Below are positions 10,677 through 20,440 of a stretch of 64,000 nucleotides of DNA, in pieces. The stretch's first letter is position 1. Every line of letters starts with the position of its first letter. The position numbers and the translations under genes were made by a program. The notes beneath the pieces are model-generated. The model had not been told where the DNA came from. It saw only the letters and a list, made by a program, of their open reading frames with translations, and searched no databases. The stretch is from assembly GCA_030704615.1 (NCBI GenBank), contig CM060734.1, positions 15,686,001-15,750,000 of the forward strand, written 5' to 3'. The stretch comes from Takakia lepidozioides (lineage: Eukaryota > Streptophyta > Takakiopsida > Takakiales > Takakiaceae).

Positions 10677-11085
10677 ATTTGGAGTGTATTGTGGGAGATC
10701 ATTTAGCGAAGTGTATGTATGAACAAGGCTCTCAGTACTAGAGAATAAGCTTAGTCCTATGAGGACTCAGAACGTATTTTTGAGTGATTCAAAACGTGTT
10801 TTGAGCAAGTTTTGTAAGGATTGAAAATGTGTTTTGAGTGAGTCCCTGGAGACTTAGCCGTTTTGAGTCCTTTGAGGACTCAAAATGTATTTTTCAGCGA
10901 CTCTACACGTGTTTTGAGTAAGTCCCACTAGGACTCAAAACAGTCCCGTGAGGACTCACCATTTCGAGCGAGTCTCTTGAGGTCTGAAAACATATTTTTG
11001 AATGACTATGCACGTGTTTTGAGTGGGTCCCGTGAGGATTCAAAACATGTTTTGAGTTTTGAGCAAGTCTCTTGAGGACTGCCAG
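10677..11085 (+). repeat. Dispersed palindromic repeat, copy 2
   Basis: It starts with the same head as copy 1 (GATTTGGAGTGTATT, then GAACAAGGCTCTC near 10,724), followed by AGTCC/GGACT and CTCAAAAC/GTTTTGAG palindromes to about 11,085. It is more diverged and shorter than copy 1 and lacks the (TA)n tracts and foldback segment. The shared head defines one end of the repeat family; the other end is not defined here. Confidence 0.6.
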
Positions 11086-11099
11086 ATCAAAAAGACCAA

Positions 11100-12409
11100 G
11101 CCCGCAAATGGTCGGCCTGGGAGGTAAGAGGCATCCAGCAGGTCAAACATATATGGTTGAAGTCAGGCTTCCTACCGAAAGATCAAATTGCAGTCTCGGT
11201 GGGTACAATCAGAGCCTCAAAATCATATGATACCATACTTCGCTCGGCATCCACACTGTAGTTACCCAATCTCGCAGCAGGCCCAGTAACACCCAAAGAC
11301 AGTTTCTGGACACTGGGAATAATCAATAGCACTATCACCATTCTCTTTGTCACAGAATCAAACGATACACAATACAAAGGATACCACTTTCATTGTGAAG
11401 TAAACACGATGAGGCTTACCCTTCAAACCCGCCAACCCTACCCACCCCACGATTCACCCATACCCCCATCAGAGTTTGCTGGTGGTCATCCCCTGCCAAA
11501 GAAATGAACCCCCTCCCACCACTAACCACATCCTTAATTAGCTGGCTGGCCAAGTAGACCTTCATATGGGTCGGAGGGAGACCCCTTCAAGATCTAGACT
11601 TGGATCCAAAAGAGTGGCAATGGAAATTCAGACCCTCCCCCAAGCCATTCTTTGAATACACTACAAAAAAAGCCTACTCAGCTATGTTGAACCCCCAACC
11701 CCTCCTGGACAAATGGAATGAAAGGTGGAGTCACCTGAACTTTCAAAATGAAAACTGGAGCTCCATTTGGGGGACAATCTGGAACAAAACGAGACCAGTG
11801 AAGGTCGCGGTTTTCTTATGGCAAATAGCAAACAGAGCCCTAAAAGTAGGGGAATGGCTGGGATTCGATTCTGCTCTCCATTGCAACTGCTGCACGGCCA
11901 CTCTAATGGAAACGATAGAGCACTGCCTACTCCACTGCCATGGACCAGTAGCAGTCTGGCCGCTCGTCGTTGACTTCTACCGATCTTGGGGTCCAATGCA
12001 CCTCTCCCTGGCTGCCATCTTGCTAAACTATGACCCAATGACAAAAACAAAAGCCATCCACTGCCCAGTCTATGACACTATAAGGAGTGCAACACTCTGG
12101 CATCTCTGGAAGATAAGATGTGAGAGAACCTTTTGTGCAAAAACCACCAAGACTTCTACTCTCCTTACAAAAATATACATGGACCTTCAAATTGAAGCCA
12201 GAAAAGCTTGGAAAAAACTATGTGCAGATATCAAAAGAGCGAGATCGGACCAACAAGCTACCCAACTCCACTCTACCTTTGCTACGACCTGGGGGCGGGA
12301 CGGGATCATCTACAGCAACACCTCCCCTGGTCAATGCGATTGGAACAAGCTGCCCCCCCGGGCCTGGAGGGATGCCAGTGGTACAATCCACCGCCTCGCC
12401 GGAGTTTGA
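11100..12409 (+). pseudogene. 3' end of a LINE: reverse-transcriptase zinc-binding (zf-RVT) domain
   Basis: An open frame 11600-12409 (269 aa) shows the plant LINE-associated zf-RVT pattern. A Trp-rich block (SIWGTIWNKTRPVKVAVFLW) is followed by a CxxC-like pair and the ETIEH...LLHC signature with a downstream Trp, at about residues 50-115 of the frame. A Lys/Arg-rich tail follows. Upstream 11,100-11,600 resembles degenerate LINE coding sequence with stops in all frames, so the reverse transcriptase itself is missing or decayed. In LINEs this domain follows RT on the same polypeptide. I consider it an immobile fragment. Confidence 0.7.
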
Positions 12410-12479
12410 CAGAGATGTCAATTGGAAGCACATCAAGCAATCATCAAAAGCCTCTAGGCTTAACTTCCGCTAGCCTTCG

Positions 12480-13170
12480 GGCGAGCACTTTGCATGAGGA
12501 AGTCTACTGCATAGTTGTTTTGAGCCACTCAAAACAATGATTTCAATATTTTTTGGATTGGTCATAAACAAACTAGGCCAAATAGGTGGATGCAAATCAG
12601 TGATAGGGGCAGAGCACGACACGTAACTGATATTGGTTGATCCTTTTCCTTAACAAATAACAATCCACCTTCTATAAAAGTAATTGCCTTTAAAAAATAG
12701 ATAAAAATAAACGTGAACAAGGGACGGCCCTGGCCCTGGATTAATTTATTAAGATTATTTGAAGGGAAAAGCCCTTCAATACTTATACACCTAGTAAACC
12801 TGCGTTAATATCCATTTCATGTATTCACTCAAAGCAATGTTTTCAGCAGCTCAAAACAATGTAAACACAAATGTTGTTGATTTACTAGAAAAATAGTCAG
12901 TACATTTCTTATGGACCTTTCTACAATATTATATATATATATATGGGTCTGTCAATAAATAGAAAGCATGATACTATCCATTATTTTGTTGGCTCCTCCC
13001 TCAAGAGGAGACCACGCATCAATTTTGAAAAAGTGGGGATGATCCTGATATACCTACACCAGAACTGACCTACAACAAGGATATAACACCCTCGGATAAG
13101 CCCTATTGTAGATAAACCTGCCCTAGTTAGTAATGAATATTAATATGGAGGAGCTCCATAAACGTGTAGT
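12480..13170. other. Noncoding stretch with scattered CTCAAAAC-type motifs
   Basis: Contains single palindromic motifs (near 12,515-12,535 and 12,835-12,860), a diverged copy of the module seen at 1,925-2,000 (about 12,700-12,770), and a (TA)n tract near 12,930. No coding sequence is seen. Confidence 0.4.
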
Positions 13171-13177
13171 TAATGGG

Positions 13178-13235
13178 GTGTGTATCACATTAGTTGCAAT
13201 CAAGAGCAAAATGTGAGGAGTTCGAATCCTTCTAA
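13178..13235 (+). repeat. tRNA-like (SINE head-like) sequence 1
   Basis: A strong B-box-like AGTTCGAATCC lies at 13,219-13,229, with a weak A-box-like TTAGTTGCAATC upstream. No full cloverleaf could be folded by eye, so this is a tRNA-derived relic rather than a tRNA gene. Confidence 0.3.
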
Positions 13236-13380
13236 AAATAACTTTTTGAACATGTAAAAAACTAGGATGAAAAAAGAAATGCACAGTAATAGCACATTAA
13301 TGGCAGTCAGGATAATTCAATATGATGCAGGAGAGTATATATAGATATATATATTGTTATGTTCCCATATTTCAAGACAA

Positions 13381-13450
13381 TAGGTGTAGCGTATTGGTAG
13401 GGAAGTGGACTCTTGTATAGGTGGTGCTGTGTTCAAACCTTTATGCTAGA
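13381..13450 (+). repeat. tRNA-like (SINE head-like) sequence 2
   Basis: A-box-like TAGCGTATTGGTAG (13,387-13,400) and B-box-like GTGTTCAAACC (13,429-13,439), spaced as in tRNA-type RNA polymerase III promoters. No intact acceptor stem pairing is seen; a tRNA-derived SINE head is the likely identity. Confidence 0.4.
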
Positions 13451-13683
13451 AGAACCGCCTTACTTTTGAATAGGTTGACAACTTGGATGAATAAATTCAT
13501 AGCAAATGAAAAAGGTGGCTGCGGAGGAGGATGTAAAAGAAAAGGGTGGCAGAAATGCAGAAAAATAGACTGAAAATGTCTGTTTTCCATTTTTTTGGAT
13601 GAAAAGAACACGTGTCAGCAAGTTTAGGACCAAACAAAAAAAAAAACCAGAAAGAAGATAGAGTCTATACACATCATACACTT

Positions 13684-13755
13684 TGGGTTGTTGGTTAGAT
13701 AAACAAGCTTATAGTTCCCAACTATGCGATCTTAGGTTCAAACCACCTTACCTTA
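13684..13755 (+). repeat. tRNA-like (SINE head-like) sequence 3
   Basis: A-box-like TTGGTTAGAT (13,691-13,700) and a perfect B-box GGTTCAAACC (13,735-13,744) at tRNA-like spacing, with a possible anticodon arm between. The acceptor stem does not pair convincingly. It is the third such sequence within 600 bp on the same strand. Confidence 0.4.
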
Positions 13756-14129
13756 ATTTTTTATAAGGTTAATTTTCTCATAGCGCGCTCAGGTTATTCC
13801 CTTCATTATCTTTTGTCCCTCTCTTTCCTCCATCTAGGGTTTCCTGTGCGGCGCACCTATGCTCAAGTTTGAAATTGCTCTTACACATGTTGTCACCGCC
13901 GGCCCTGCTTTCAACTCTTCCGACGGTTTGTCTTCCATGTATTGATGCACATTCAAAGCTCTATCAACTTGCAAGCATCCGCAGGAGCAGCAACCAAGCA
14001 AACGAGCATCATCTCTCAAGAATATAAAGGTAGGCTGCTGTCTCTCTTCTCTCACAACTCATTTCATTTCTTGAAGTCTCTTACTCTCACTCACTCTCTC
14101 TTTGTGCTCTCTCTTCCAAGCTCTTCGTT

Positions 14130-15529
14130 ATGGCAGGAATGGTCAAGCATGAACGTCCCATGCTTTTGGTAGACGATTTAGACCTCACCGTGAGATATGC
14201 TGCTTTTGAGGGTCTGGTCTTGAGTCGTTATGGCAATGTCAACAAACCCACTGTCATGGATTCTCCCAGCACCTGGTCCTACTTGCACTGTGATTTGACA
14301 GATCGCCTTGGGTTCACCACCGTTAGTGTTACAATCTCAGGCTCTCTTATTTTTGCTCATTCTGACAAGTTCAACAAGGGCTCTTGTGTGCGTCTGGAGA
14401 ACTTTTCAGTGCGGCCTAAGTTGAAGTTTGAAAAGGGGGATCTGATATACTACCTGAAGATCACCTCAGCTACTGTTGTGCAGGTCATCCCGCCATTTCA
14501 CAATCCTCCGGTACTGAATTTCTTGCACAAAGATACCATCAGTGCCTTCTCCAAGCGTTTCCATGAGAAGTTTGAAACAACCACCATTGTTGTGGTTGTC
14601 ATTGGAGTCCGTGGTCAGGTGGAGCAACGATTTGAACTGACTGTTGCAGATGGAGCATGTCAATTGGATGTCCAGATTGTAAGTAAACTCATATCATGTC
14701 TTGGTTGCTTACTTTTATTTCTGGTTTTTCTTTTTTCCTGCTATGTATCTAATATTTACATACATGCTATTGATACAGGTGAGTTTATTATCGGCGTTCC
14801 ATGCTGAATATGAGCGCCTAGTGCAGCAGTTCTGAAGAGGGGAACTTACTTATGCCCTGTTTAAGAACATTGGAGCGACTCAAAGTGGCGATGTGCGGCT
14901 ACTCACCCTTTTGTGTACCATCTTTGCTCCGGTTCTTGATGATGATGCACGAGCCAATTTGCAATGGGTGCACAATGCTCATATAGCTCATGGAGGCCAC
15001 AGAATAACAACTCAGGTAAAATTTTATTTTTTCTCTTTGTCTTTCTTTCATTTCCGTATTCTGTCATGTCTATTATGTAGGTTTAATCTTTTCTCTTTTC
15101 TGGTTTTCAGGTCACAGGGATTTTCCATATCAAGTCACCTTCAACTCCCCCTTTCAAGTGTGTCTGTACTGCTTGCGGGCTTGAAGACATAGCATGTCAA
15201 GACGACGGCCTACAGGATGGAAATTCGGCGCAGGATTTCGATCCATCCGGGATTCCAGTTACCTGCTGGATGGAAATGCGGCGCCGAATTTCCATCCATC
15301 TGGGATTCGAATTACCTGCAGGATGGAAATTGTGGATGGGGTTGTTCAAGTCCATGTCAATTCGGACTGGGTAGAAGCTATTGTGGGAATGAATGAACAA
15401 GATCTGAAGGCTGCTCATAGGGCCGATAGGCTCTCCGTCATCAAAGCCTTCTCCAATGTCCGTCATGTGGGGCGTTTATCTTTGAATCTTGTGGGAGACT
15501 TAGTTGGTTTCAAAGAGCATGCTGCTTGA
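14130..15529 (+). pseudogene. RPA70-like OB-fold ssDNA-binding protein, disrupted
   Basis: Exon 1 runs from ATG 14130 to a GTAAGT donor after 14,678. It encodes a region of alternating beta strands (residues 25-125) matching an OB fold of replication-protein-A type: a VLS... strand, LHCDLTD, then VRLENFSV...DLIYYLKI. Exon 2 (14,779-15,015) and exon 3 (from 15,111) join in phase. Exon 2 has an in-frame TGA at 14,833. Exon 3 starts a Cys-rich part (CxCxxC) like the zinc ribbon of the RPA C-terminal domain, but an imperfect tandem repeat (15,215-15,335) breaks it; the true C-terminal frame continues to a stop at 15,527-15,529. RPA-like proteins bind ssDNA in replication, and plant Helitrons carry copies. 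Because Helentron-like domains follow on the same strand 1.1 kb downstream, this could be an element-encoded RPA; a decayed host paralogue is the alternative. Confidence 0.55.
15215..15335 (+). repeat. Imperfect tandem repeat inside the RPA-like gene
   Basis: Unit of about 53 bp containing GGATGGAAAT, a CGGCGC core, ATCCATC and GGGATTC; two full copies and a partial third (GGATGGAAAT at about 15,217, 15,270 and 15,321). The insert replaces part of the Cys-rich region and shifts the reading frame. Confidence 0.6.
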
Positions 15530-16620
15530 TTTCTATTTTGCATTCAAGAGCATAGCATAGCATAGTATAACCTTGCTTTGCTTGGCTTTCACTTGCTTTC
15601 TGGTTTTCCATGACAGTATTTGGCTTTAGAAGCTTCTCATGTTGTTCTCCACACAACATACTTGGATTTTACAAATCCATTTTTGTTGTATGTGTGTGGT
15701 TTTTGTTTACTACATGAGTGTTTCAAGGAGGAAACAAATGTGTAATCCATCAATGCCATATTCTCTTTCAGTTCTCAGTTTTCAGACTTTTGGTTTTCAG
15801 CAAGTCCTTTAGCTAGTCTCTTGGATTATTCAGTCAAGTTTATCAGCGAGTTCATAAGCAAGACCTTCAATTTTCTACCTTGGTTTCATGTACTACATAA
15901 TAAATCCTCAACCAGTTCTATTTTCTTAATATTGTTGAGAGCATATTAAACATATTATTCATTATTTCCATAGTTTCATAGAGAGACATTTTAGAGTCTT
16001 CTTAGATATACTAATTCCATTACATAAGTAAATTAATATTTCAAACTTACTCATGGTTCATAAAATTAATTAATTATTTAAAATTTACAGTTCCAGATTT
16101 TAACAATTGAAGGTTTTACATGTCAGGGTTTTAGAGTGTCTACAAGTTTAATTAGGGATATTCTAGGGTTTCCAAGTTATATTAAGGTTTTATACATTTA
16201 AGCTTTTACAAATTAAACTACAAATAAGGAATTTAGGGCTTCATGATATTTCAGGATTTCTACAATTTATTAGGGGTACCTGTGACATTGCCGTTTACAT
16301 ATTAGGGTTTCAAGGAGTCTGCAAATTAAATTAGGGATATTTCAGGGTTTTCCAGTTCTATTAGGATTTTATATATTTAAATTTTATACAAATAAAAAAT
16401 AAAAACAGGGAACTTACGGCTTCACGATATTTTAGGGTTTTTTAAAATTCACTTCTATCTATGTGTTTATGGTACTTCAAGTTTATTCTTGAATATATTT
16501 CTTTATAGTTAATCTAATACTAATATTAATGTAAGATATTAGAACCCTAAGTTTCAATACTGTAAATATGGATTGTGACATTGATTTTGTATTGCAACGT
16601 CAACATTTATAATGTATACA
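15530..16620. other. AT-rich noncoding stretch with a 175-bp direct duplication
   Basis: Within this stretch, about 16,127-16,268 recurs at about 16,302-16,440 (shared ATTAGGGATAT, AGGGTTT, TTAGGGCTTCA-like blocks). The AGGGTTT motifs are part of this duplication rather than a telomere-type array. No coding sequence is seen. Confidence 0.5.
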
Positions 16621-16621
16621 T

Positions 16622-17021
16622 GATTATCATTATGTTGTTGGAGATTGCTTGTTTGATGAACAATTGCTTATTTGTTGCATTATTCAATTACATCAAAGGA
16701 TCTGCGTCGTCTATGTATGGCTCATTTTTCACAAACTTTACAAACACCAACTGATGAACTAACCGAAATGATTCAAATTCATTTCTCTTCGGAGGCACTA
16801 TATGAGTTGCATGCTATCCATATCCTCGAGGACTTCATTCACAAAATGTCATTTTTTGTTGTTGATAGGGGTTTGGAAGGTGATAATCGTGCTATTGTTT
16901 GTTTGGCAAATTATTTAAAAAGGCCAATCCTTTTATGGTCTCGCGTCAACAAAAGAATAATGTTCTCTGCAGGTGATCAATTTCTTACTTCTACCCCTCT
17001 GCAGTTACTTTATGATGATAG
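16622..17021 (+). pseudogene. OTU cysteine-protease domain of a Helentron-like transposon (truncated)
   Basis: The segment begins with a VVGDCLFD-type box whose Cys (codon 16,646-16,648) fits the OTU catalytic cysteine. After a frameshift near 16,665 the frame 16,672-17,020 continues with the helical part and the ANYLKRPILLWS and LQLLYDD blocks typical of OTU domains carried by Helitron-like (Helentron) polyproteins. The domain stops at 17,021, just before the position where the catalytic His is expected, because the duplicated coiled-coil/RING block begins at 17,022. No Rep or helicase domain was found in the window. OTU enzymes are deubiquitinases; the role in Helentrons is not settled. Not functional as it stands. 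Confidence 0.55.
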
Positions 17022-18182
17022 CTATGGATGTTCTGCATATTGAGAGACAGGAAATGGCCTCAAGATTGGAAAGCTTCTGTTCGGAGTCGTGTGAGACGAA
17101 CATGGCATGGTCCAATGCCAAAATTGAATTGGACATGACAACATTTGCTTTGAAGAATGCAAGGGAACATCAAAAGTTCCTGCAATCAAGACTACTTGAA
17201 TTGGAGAATCAACTTATGGAATATTGTTTCAGTCTTGAGCGGGAATCTTTGGAAACCCTACTGCAACAATCTTTGTCTAAAGTGGAGCAATTGGAAGAGG
17301 GGGCAAAAATGCTACTGCCACAGAGAAATTGTTCCAAGAGAGAGTCACTGAAATAGAGAAGTTGTACAATGAACAACAAGACCATTACAGGGATCAAGAT
17401 GAGCTCATTGCCCCCAACATCAAGTTGCTGGAATTAAGAGAGCGGGGAAAAAAAAAAATTGGGGGATGAGCTTGAAAAAATCAAGAAGGGGGAGAATACC
17501 AACATCATTCATGAATCCTAAACTGATCGTTCATCCTCTACATCAAAAAGACATTTTCTAGAAAGTTAATGTTTATTCACTTTGTGACTGTGGATCTCCA
17601 TATCTTGATGCCATCACGTTGTCATGTGGCCATTTCTACCATGCAAATTGTCTTGGCTACCATTTGAATACTTCTTCAAAGTGCAGAGTTGAATATTGTG
17701 CTAAGGAGGTCCACCCCCTGGATGAAAAGTGTGAGGAAGAGGGGCTATTGTTCCAAGCGCGTTCAAGTGGTGATATGGAGATGGGATAGCCAGGAAATTC
17801 AGGTAATGTTTTCGGGGGGACCACTCCTTATCAGTTTGGTAGACACGTGCGATAAAAAGGTATTTTCCTATGGGGTATTAATTTAATTTTTTGATTTTTT
17901 CTACACCCTATAATTATATAATTTTGTAATATACAGCATTTTTGAGTAGGCTATTTTTTTAATATTCAGCAGCAACCATGAATATTTGATATGCTATATT
18001 AATATAAAAATAAATAAAATGAAATTCTACAAAGCAAAAACTTGTGTTTTACATTCCCATGCAAACTTGTATTTTACATTTCATTACTTGCTAGAAACAA
18101 ACTCATCTAGAGTATCACTATCGACATCAGCAAGGGTGTATACATCCTGACCTCTATCGTAAGTCAAAGTTACTGAGCTAAT
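17022..18182 (+). repeat. Duplicated 1,161-bp block, copy 2 (coiled coil plus RING-like 3' half)
   Basis: Near-identical to 7942-9102. It carries the coiled-coil frame (17,024-17,356), the two poly-A/indel breaks seen in the donor, the RING-like CxC...CxxHxxHxxC frame (about 17,565-17,850) and the AT-rich tail. It begins inside the OTU domain and ends where a Ty3 integrase fragment begins. The breaks are shared with the donor, so the gene was already broken before it was copied. Confidence 0.85.
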
Positions 18183-18585
18183 GATGTGCAACAGTTAGTG
18201 GCAAGGTGCATGGTGTGTGATAGAGTGCGAGCTTCTTTCAATGCACCTTCTCCACAATTGCACCCTTTACCCATTATGAGTTTGGGCTATCGTTGGAGTC
18301 TTGACTTCGCAGGCCCATTGCCACTAACGATTCGCCATAACAAGTATGTGCTGGTGATGGTGGAACATTTTTCCAAGTGGATTGAACTGGTGGCATTGCG
18401 TGACCAGGCAAGTGAGGGGGCTGCATATGCATTCTTAGATCGAGTGCAATGCTGGTGGTGTCGCGACCATGTTGGGGTGTGACAAATGCTCAAGGGGGTG
18501 GCACATGGGATGCTTGACACTGCCACTTGAGGAGGTTCATAGTGGAGAATGGTTGTGTCCACGATGCCTTGGACATAGGTAGTGG
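18183..18585 (+). pseudogene. Ty3/gypsy integrase fragment followed by a PHD finger
   Basis: Frame 18,183-18,450 shows the end of the HHCC zinc domain (CMVC) and the start of the catalytic core (SLDFAGPLP, with the first catalytic Asp, then EHFSKWIELV). After LDRV the expected second Asp block is absent. Instead, after a frameshift, about 18,455-18,585 encodes the C-terminal half of a PHD finger: CDKCSRGWHMGCL, then the Trp-x-Cys-x-x-Cys ending. PHD fingers read histone-tail marks, so one within or beside an integrase could steer insertion to chromatin; that is an inference. The fragment is a relic. Confidence 0.55.
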
Positions 18586-18829
18586 GCATGACAATGGTGG
18601 AATTGACAAGTGATCCAAGGTCTAGCTGATATGAGCTCAACGCCATGGATACTTAATTGAAGATCATGGATTGTAGGAATGCGAGTAACGATGGGGCTAC
18701 TTTTGCACCCGGCCTCTTGATCTATTGACTTTAGATACTGGGACATGTGCGATTGAAGACCAAGCGATGATTTTATTGAGATGGATACTTGTGAGCTATC
18801 CGGTGTTAGAGGGACCTAATCACCAGCTA

Positions 18830-19360
18830 GGGGGGCGATTGTGGCATAGCTTTCTAGGATTGTGTGCTTAGAATGTATGGTGGACAATGATGTATGTTGT
18901 GGCACGATGCTTAGGTGCACGACAGCTGTCATGGTTTTAGTCATGGTTAACTAGAATTACCTACTTCTAGTTAACTAGGACATTTTGGATATTTATATTT
19001 GTATTTTGTGTGTTGGAACTTCATTTGACAGACCACGAACAGGGGAGTGAGCCGCATTCCCTGCATTCCACAGGGCGAGTAGGGAGCGGGGACCGTGAAC
19101 CGGGGCGAGGAGGGGAGCGAGGACCGGGAACAGGGGAACGAGGACAACAGCCACATGCGAATATTTTGTGGTATCTATGAATAAGTTTATGTCAGAAGTT
19201 TTTGGATTAAAATGGGAGCAGACTACGCTTACCCGACGAGTTGAATACAAACTTGGGAGCCTTGCCAGTATGGTCGTCGGGGATGGCCGTACCGGCGACG
19301 TCCCGGCGGGGCGCACTGTCAAATCCCCAACCCCCTTGCTCCCCTCTCACCTGCGGGTAC
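18830..19360 (+). mobile_element. LTR-like sequence downstream of the integrase-PHD fragment
   Basis: A purine-rich tract (AGGGGGGCGA near 18,829) is directly followed by a TG-starting sequence at about 18,841 with no coding potential, as expected for a polypurine tract and LTR start. It includes GC-rich repeats of GAACAGGGG/GAGGGGAGC near 19,030-19,140. The 3' end is not certain; Helentron-like coding sequence resumes at 19,362. No second LTR copy was found. Confidence 0.4.
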
Positions 19361-19361
19361 A

Positions 19362-19828
19362 ATGCTATTATATGACAAAACAATATCGTTAACATCGTAT
19401 GAAATATTCTCATCTTCTGGTGCTGAATATATAATGGCTACTTTCAACAAAAATACAAGAAGAGCTATCCACATTATTGTCATTTACAACCTCCATCGCT
19501 TTCAATACCCACATTTTTATCTTCTTTACAAACTATTGTTGATAAGATGCCAAGTTTTTGCCCTACCATTATTATGGGCGATTTTAATATTAACATGCTA
19601 GAAAACAATTCATCAATGTCAAAGCAACTGTTATAATTTATGAATACGATTAACATGACATTTCAATTTATGCAAGCTACTACAATATATGGTTCACAAT
19701 TGGATCACATTTGGACAAATACACCAAACCAACAATGCATATTTGGAGTTACAGCATATTGGACAGATCACAAACCTATATACATAGCTTTCAAGTTGCC
19801 AAATCACGTTGTTAAATATCATCATTCA
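19362..19828 (+). pseudogene. Endonuclease (EEP) domain of a Helentron-like transposon
   Basis: The broken frame shows the second half of an endonuclease/exonuclease/phosphatase domain: a beta-rich part with ATFNKNTRRAIHIIVIYN, a frameshift near 19,490, then IIMGDFN (catalytic Asp and Asn), SQLDHIW (Asp) and WTDHKPI (Asp-His). The early catalytic Asn and Glu are missing upstream, and there is a stop at about 19,636 and another indel near 19,760. This EEP type with the LDHIW and TDHKPIY blocks is known from Helentron polyproteins as well as LINEs. The OTU relic 2.3 kb upstream on the same strand favours Helentron. Confidence 0.6.
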
Positions 19829-19829
19829 C

Positions 19830-20225
19830 ATTAGTGTTGTCTTATATATTCTATATTGGAGGGTGGAGCGAGCACGCGTCCAGCCGCTTGTTTTATACAC
19901 ATATATCAACAATTTCAGGAGGAAAATTAAATTATTTTTGCAAATATGGATATTATTTATAAATATTTTTCTCCTTAAAAAAAATCCCTTTCTCAAAAGT
20001 TTTTAATGAAGGTCGACATGAGTCAGAGCAAATACAACAAAATAACGGATGCTACACCAATACACATCAGTGATCAAGATGATGCCATAAGAGGATATGG
20101 ACTTGTCATAACATGGACCATCTCTCTCTATATACATTGTCCACACAGACATATACATGCAACATCATCTTATCATGTAGTGCATGTGCATGTATGCCAC
20201 TAGAGAGGATGTAAATGTTGAGACT
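19830..20225. other. AT-rich noncoding stretch
   Basis: No feature is supported. Short open frames here look random. Confidence 0.4.
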
Positions 20226-20284
20226 TTCAACTGGCAAAGTTACCAGCAAACACGCAGCAGCGATTGACATTACGTATTAGGGAA

Positions 20285-20440
20285 GGGAACGACCCTTCCC
20301 CAACGTGAAAAACTGGAAAATTTTTCTTTCCCGCTCCTTGCCCCACAAATCGGGGGACCCTTCCACACGCGGAAGGTACTTCCCGCAAATTGGGGGACCC
20401 TTCCAAAAGCGGAAGGTGCTTCCCGTAAATCACGGGGGAA
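20285..20440. repeat. CCTTCC/GGAAGG hairpin repeats
   Basis: Two and a half direct repeats of about 42 bp (near 20,345-20,440). Each holds a hairpin CCTTCC-ACACGC-GGAAGG or CCTTCC-AAAAGC-GGAAGG and a CTTCCCG block. A further inverted pair GGGAAGGGAACGACCCTTCCC lies at about 20,280-20,300. Noncoding. Confidence 0.5.

Noticed and set aside
10337-10702. Minus-strand ORF of 121 codons
   Set aside because: Looks partly protein-like, but overlaps the head of palindromic repeat copy 2 and shows no motif or splice support.
13684-13755. Functional tRNA gene
   Set aside because: B-box is perfect but acceptor and T arms do not pair, so it is tRNA-derived only.
16110-16445. TTAGGG/AGGGTTT motifs resembling interstitial telomere repeat
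   Set aside because: Motifs are spaced irregularly and explained by a diverged 175-bp direct duplication; no tandem TTTAGGG run.
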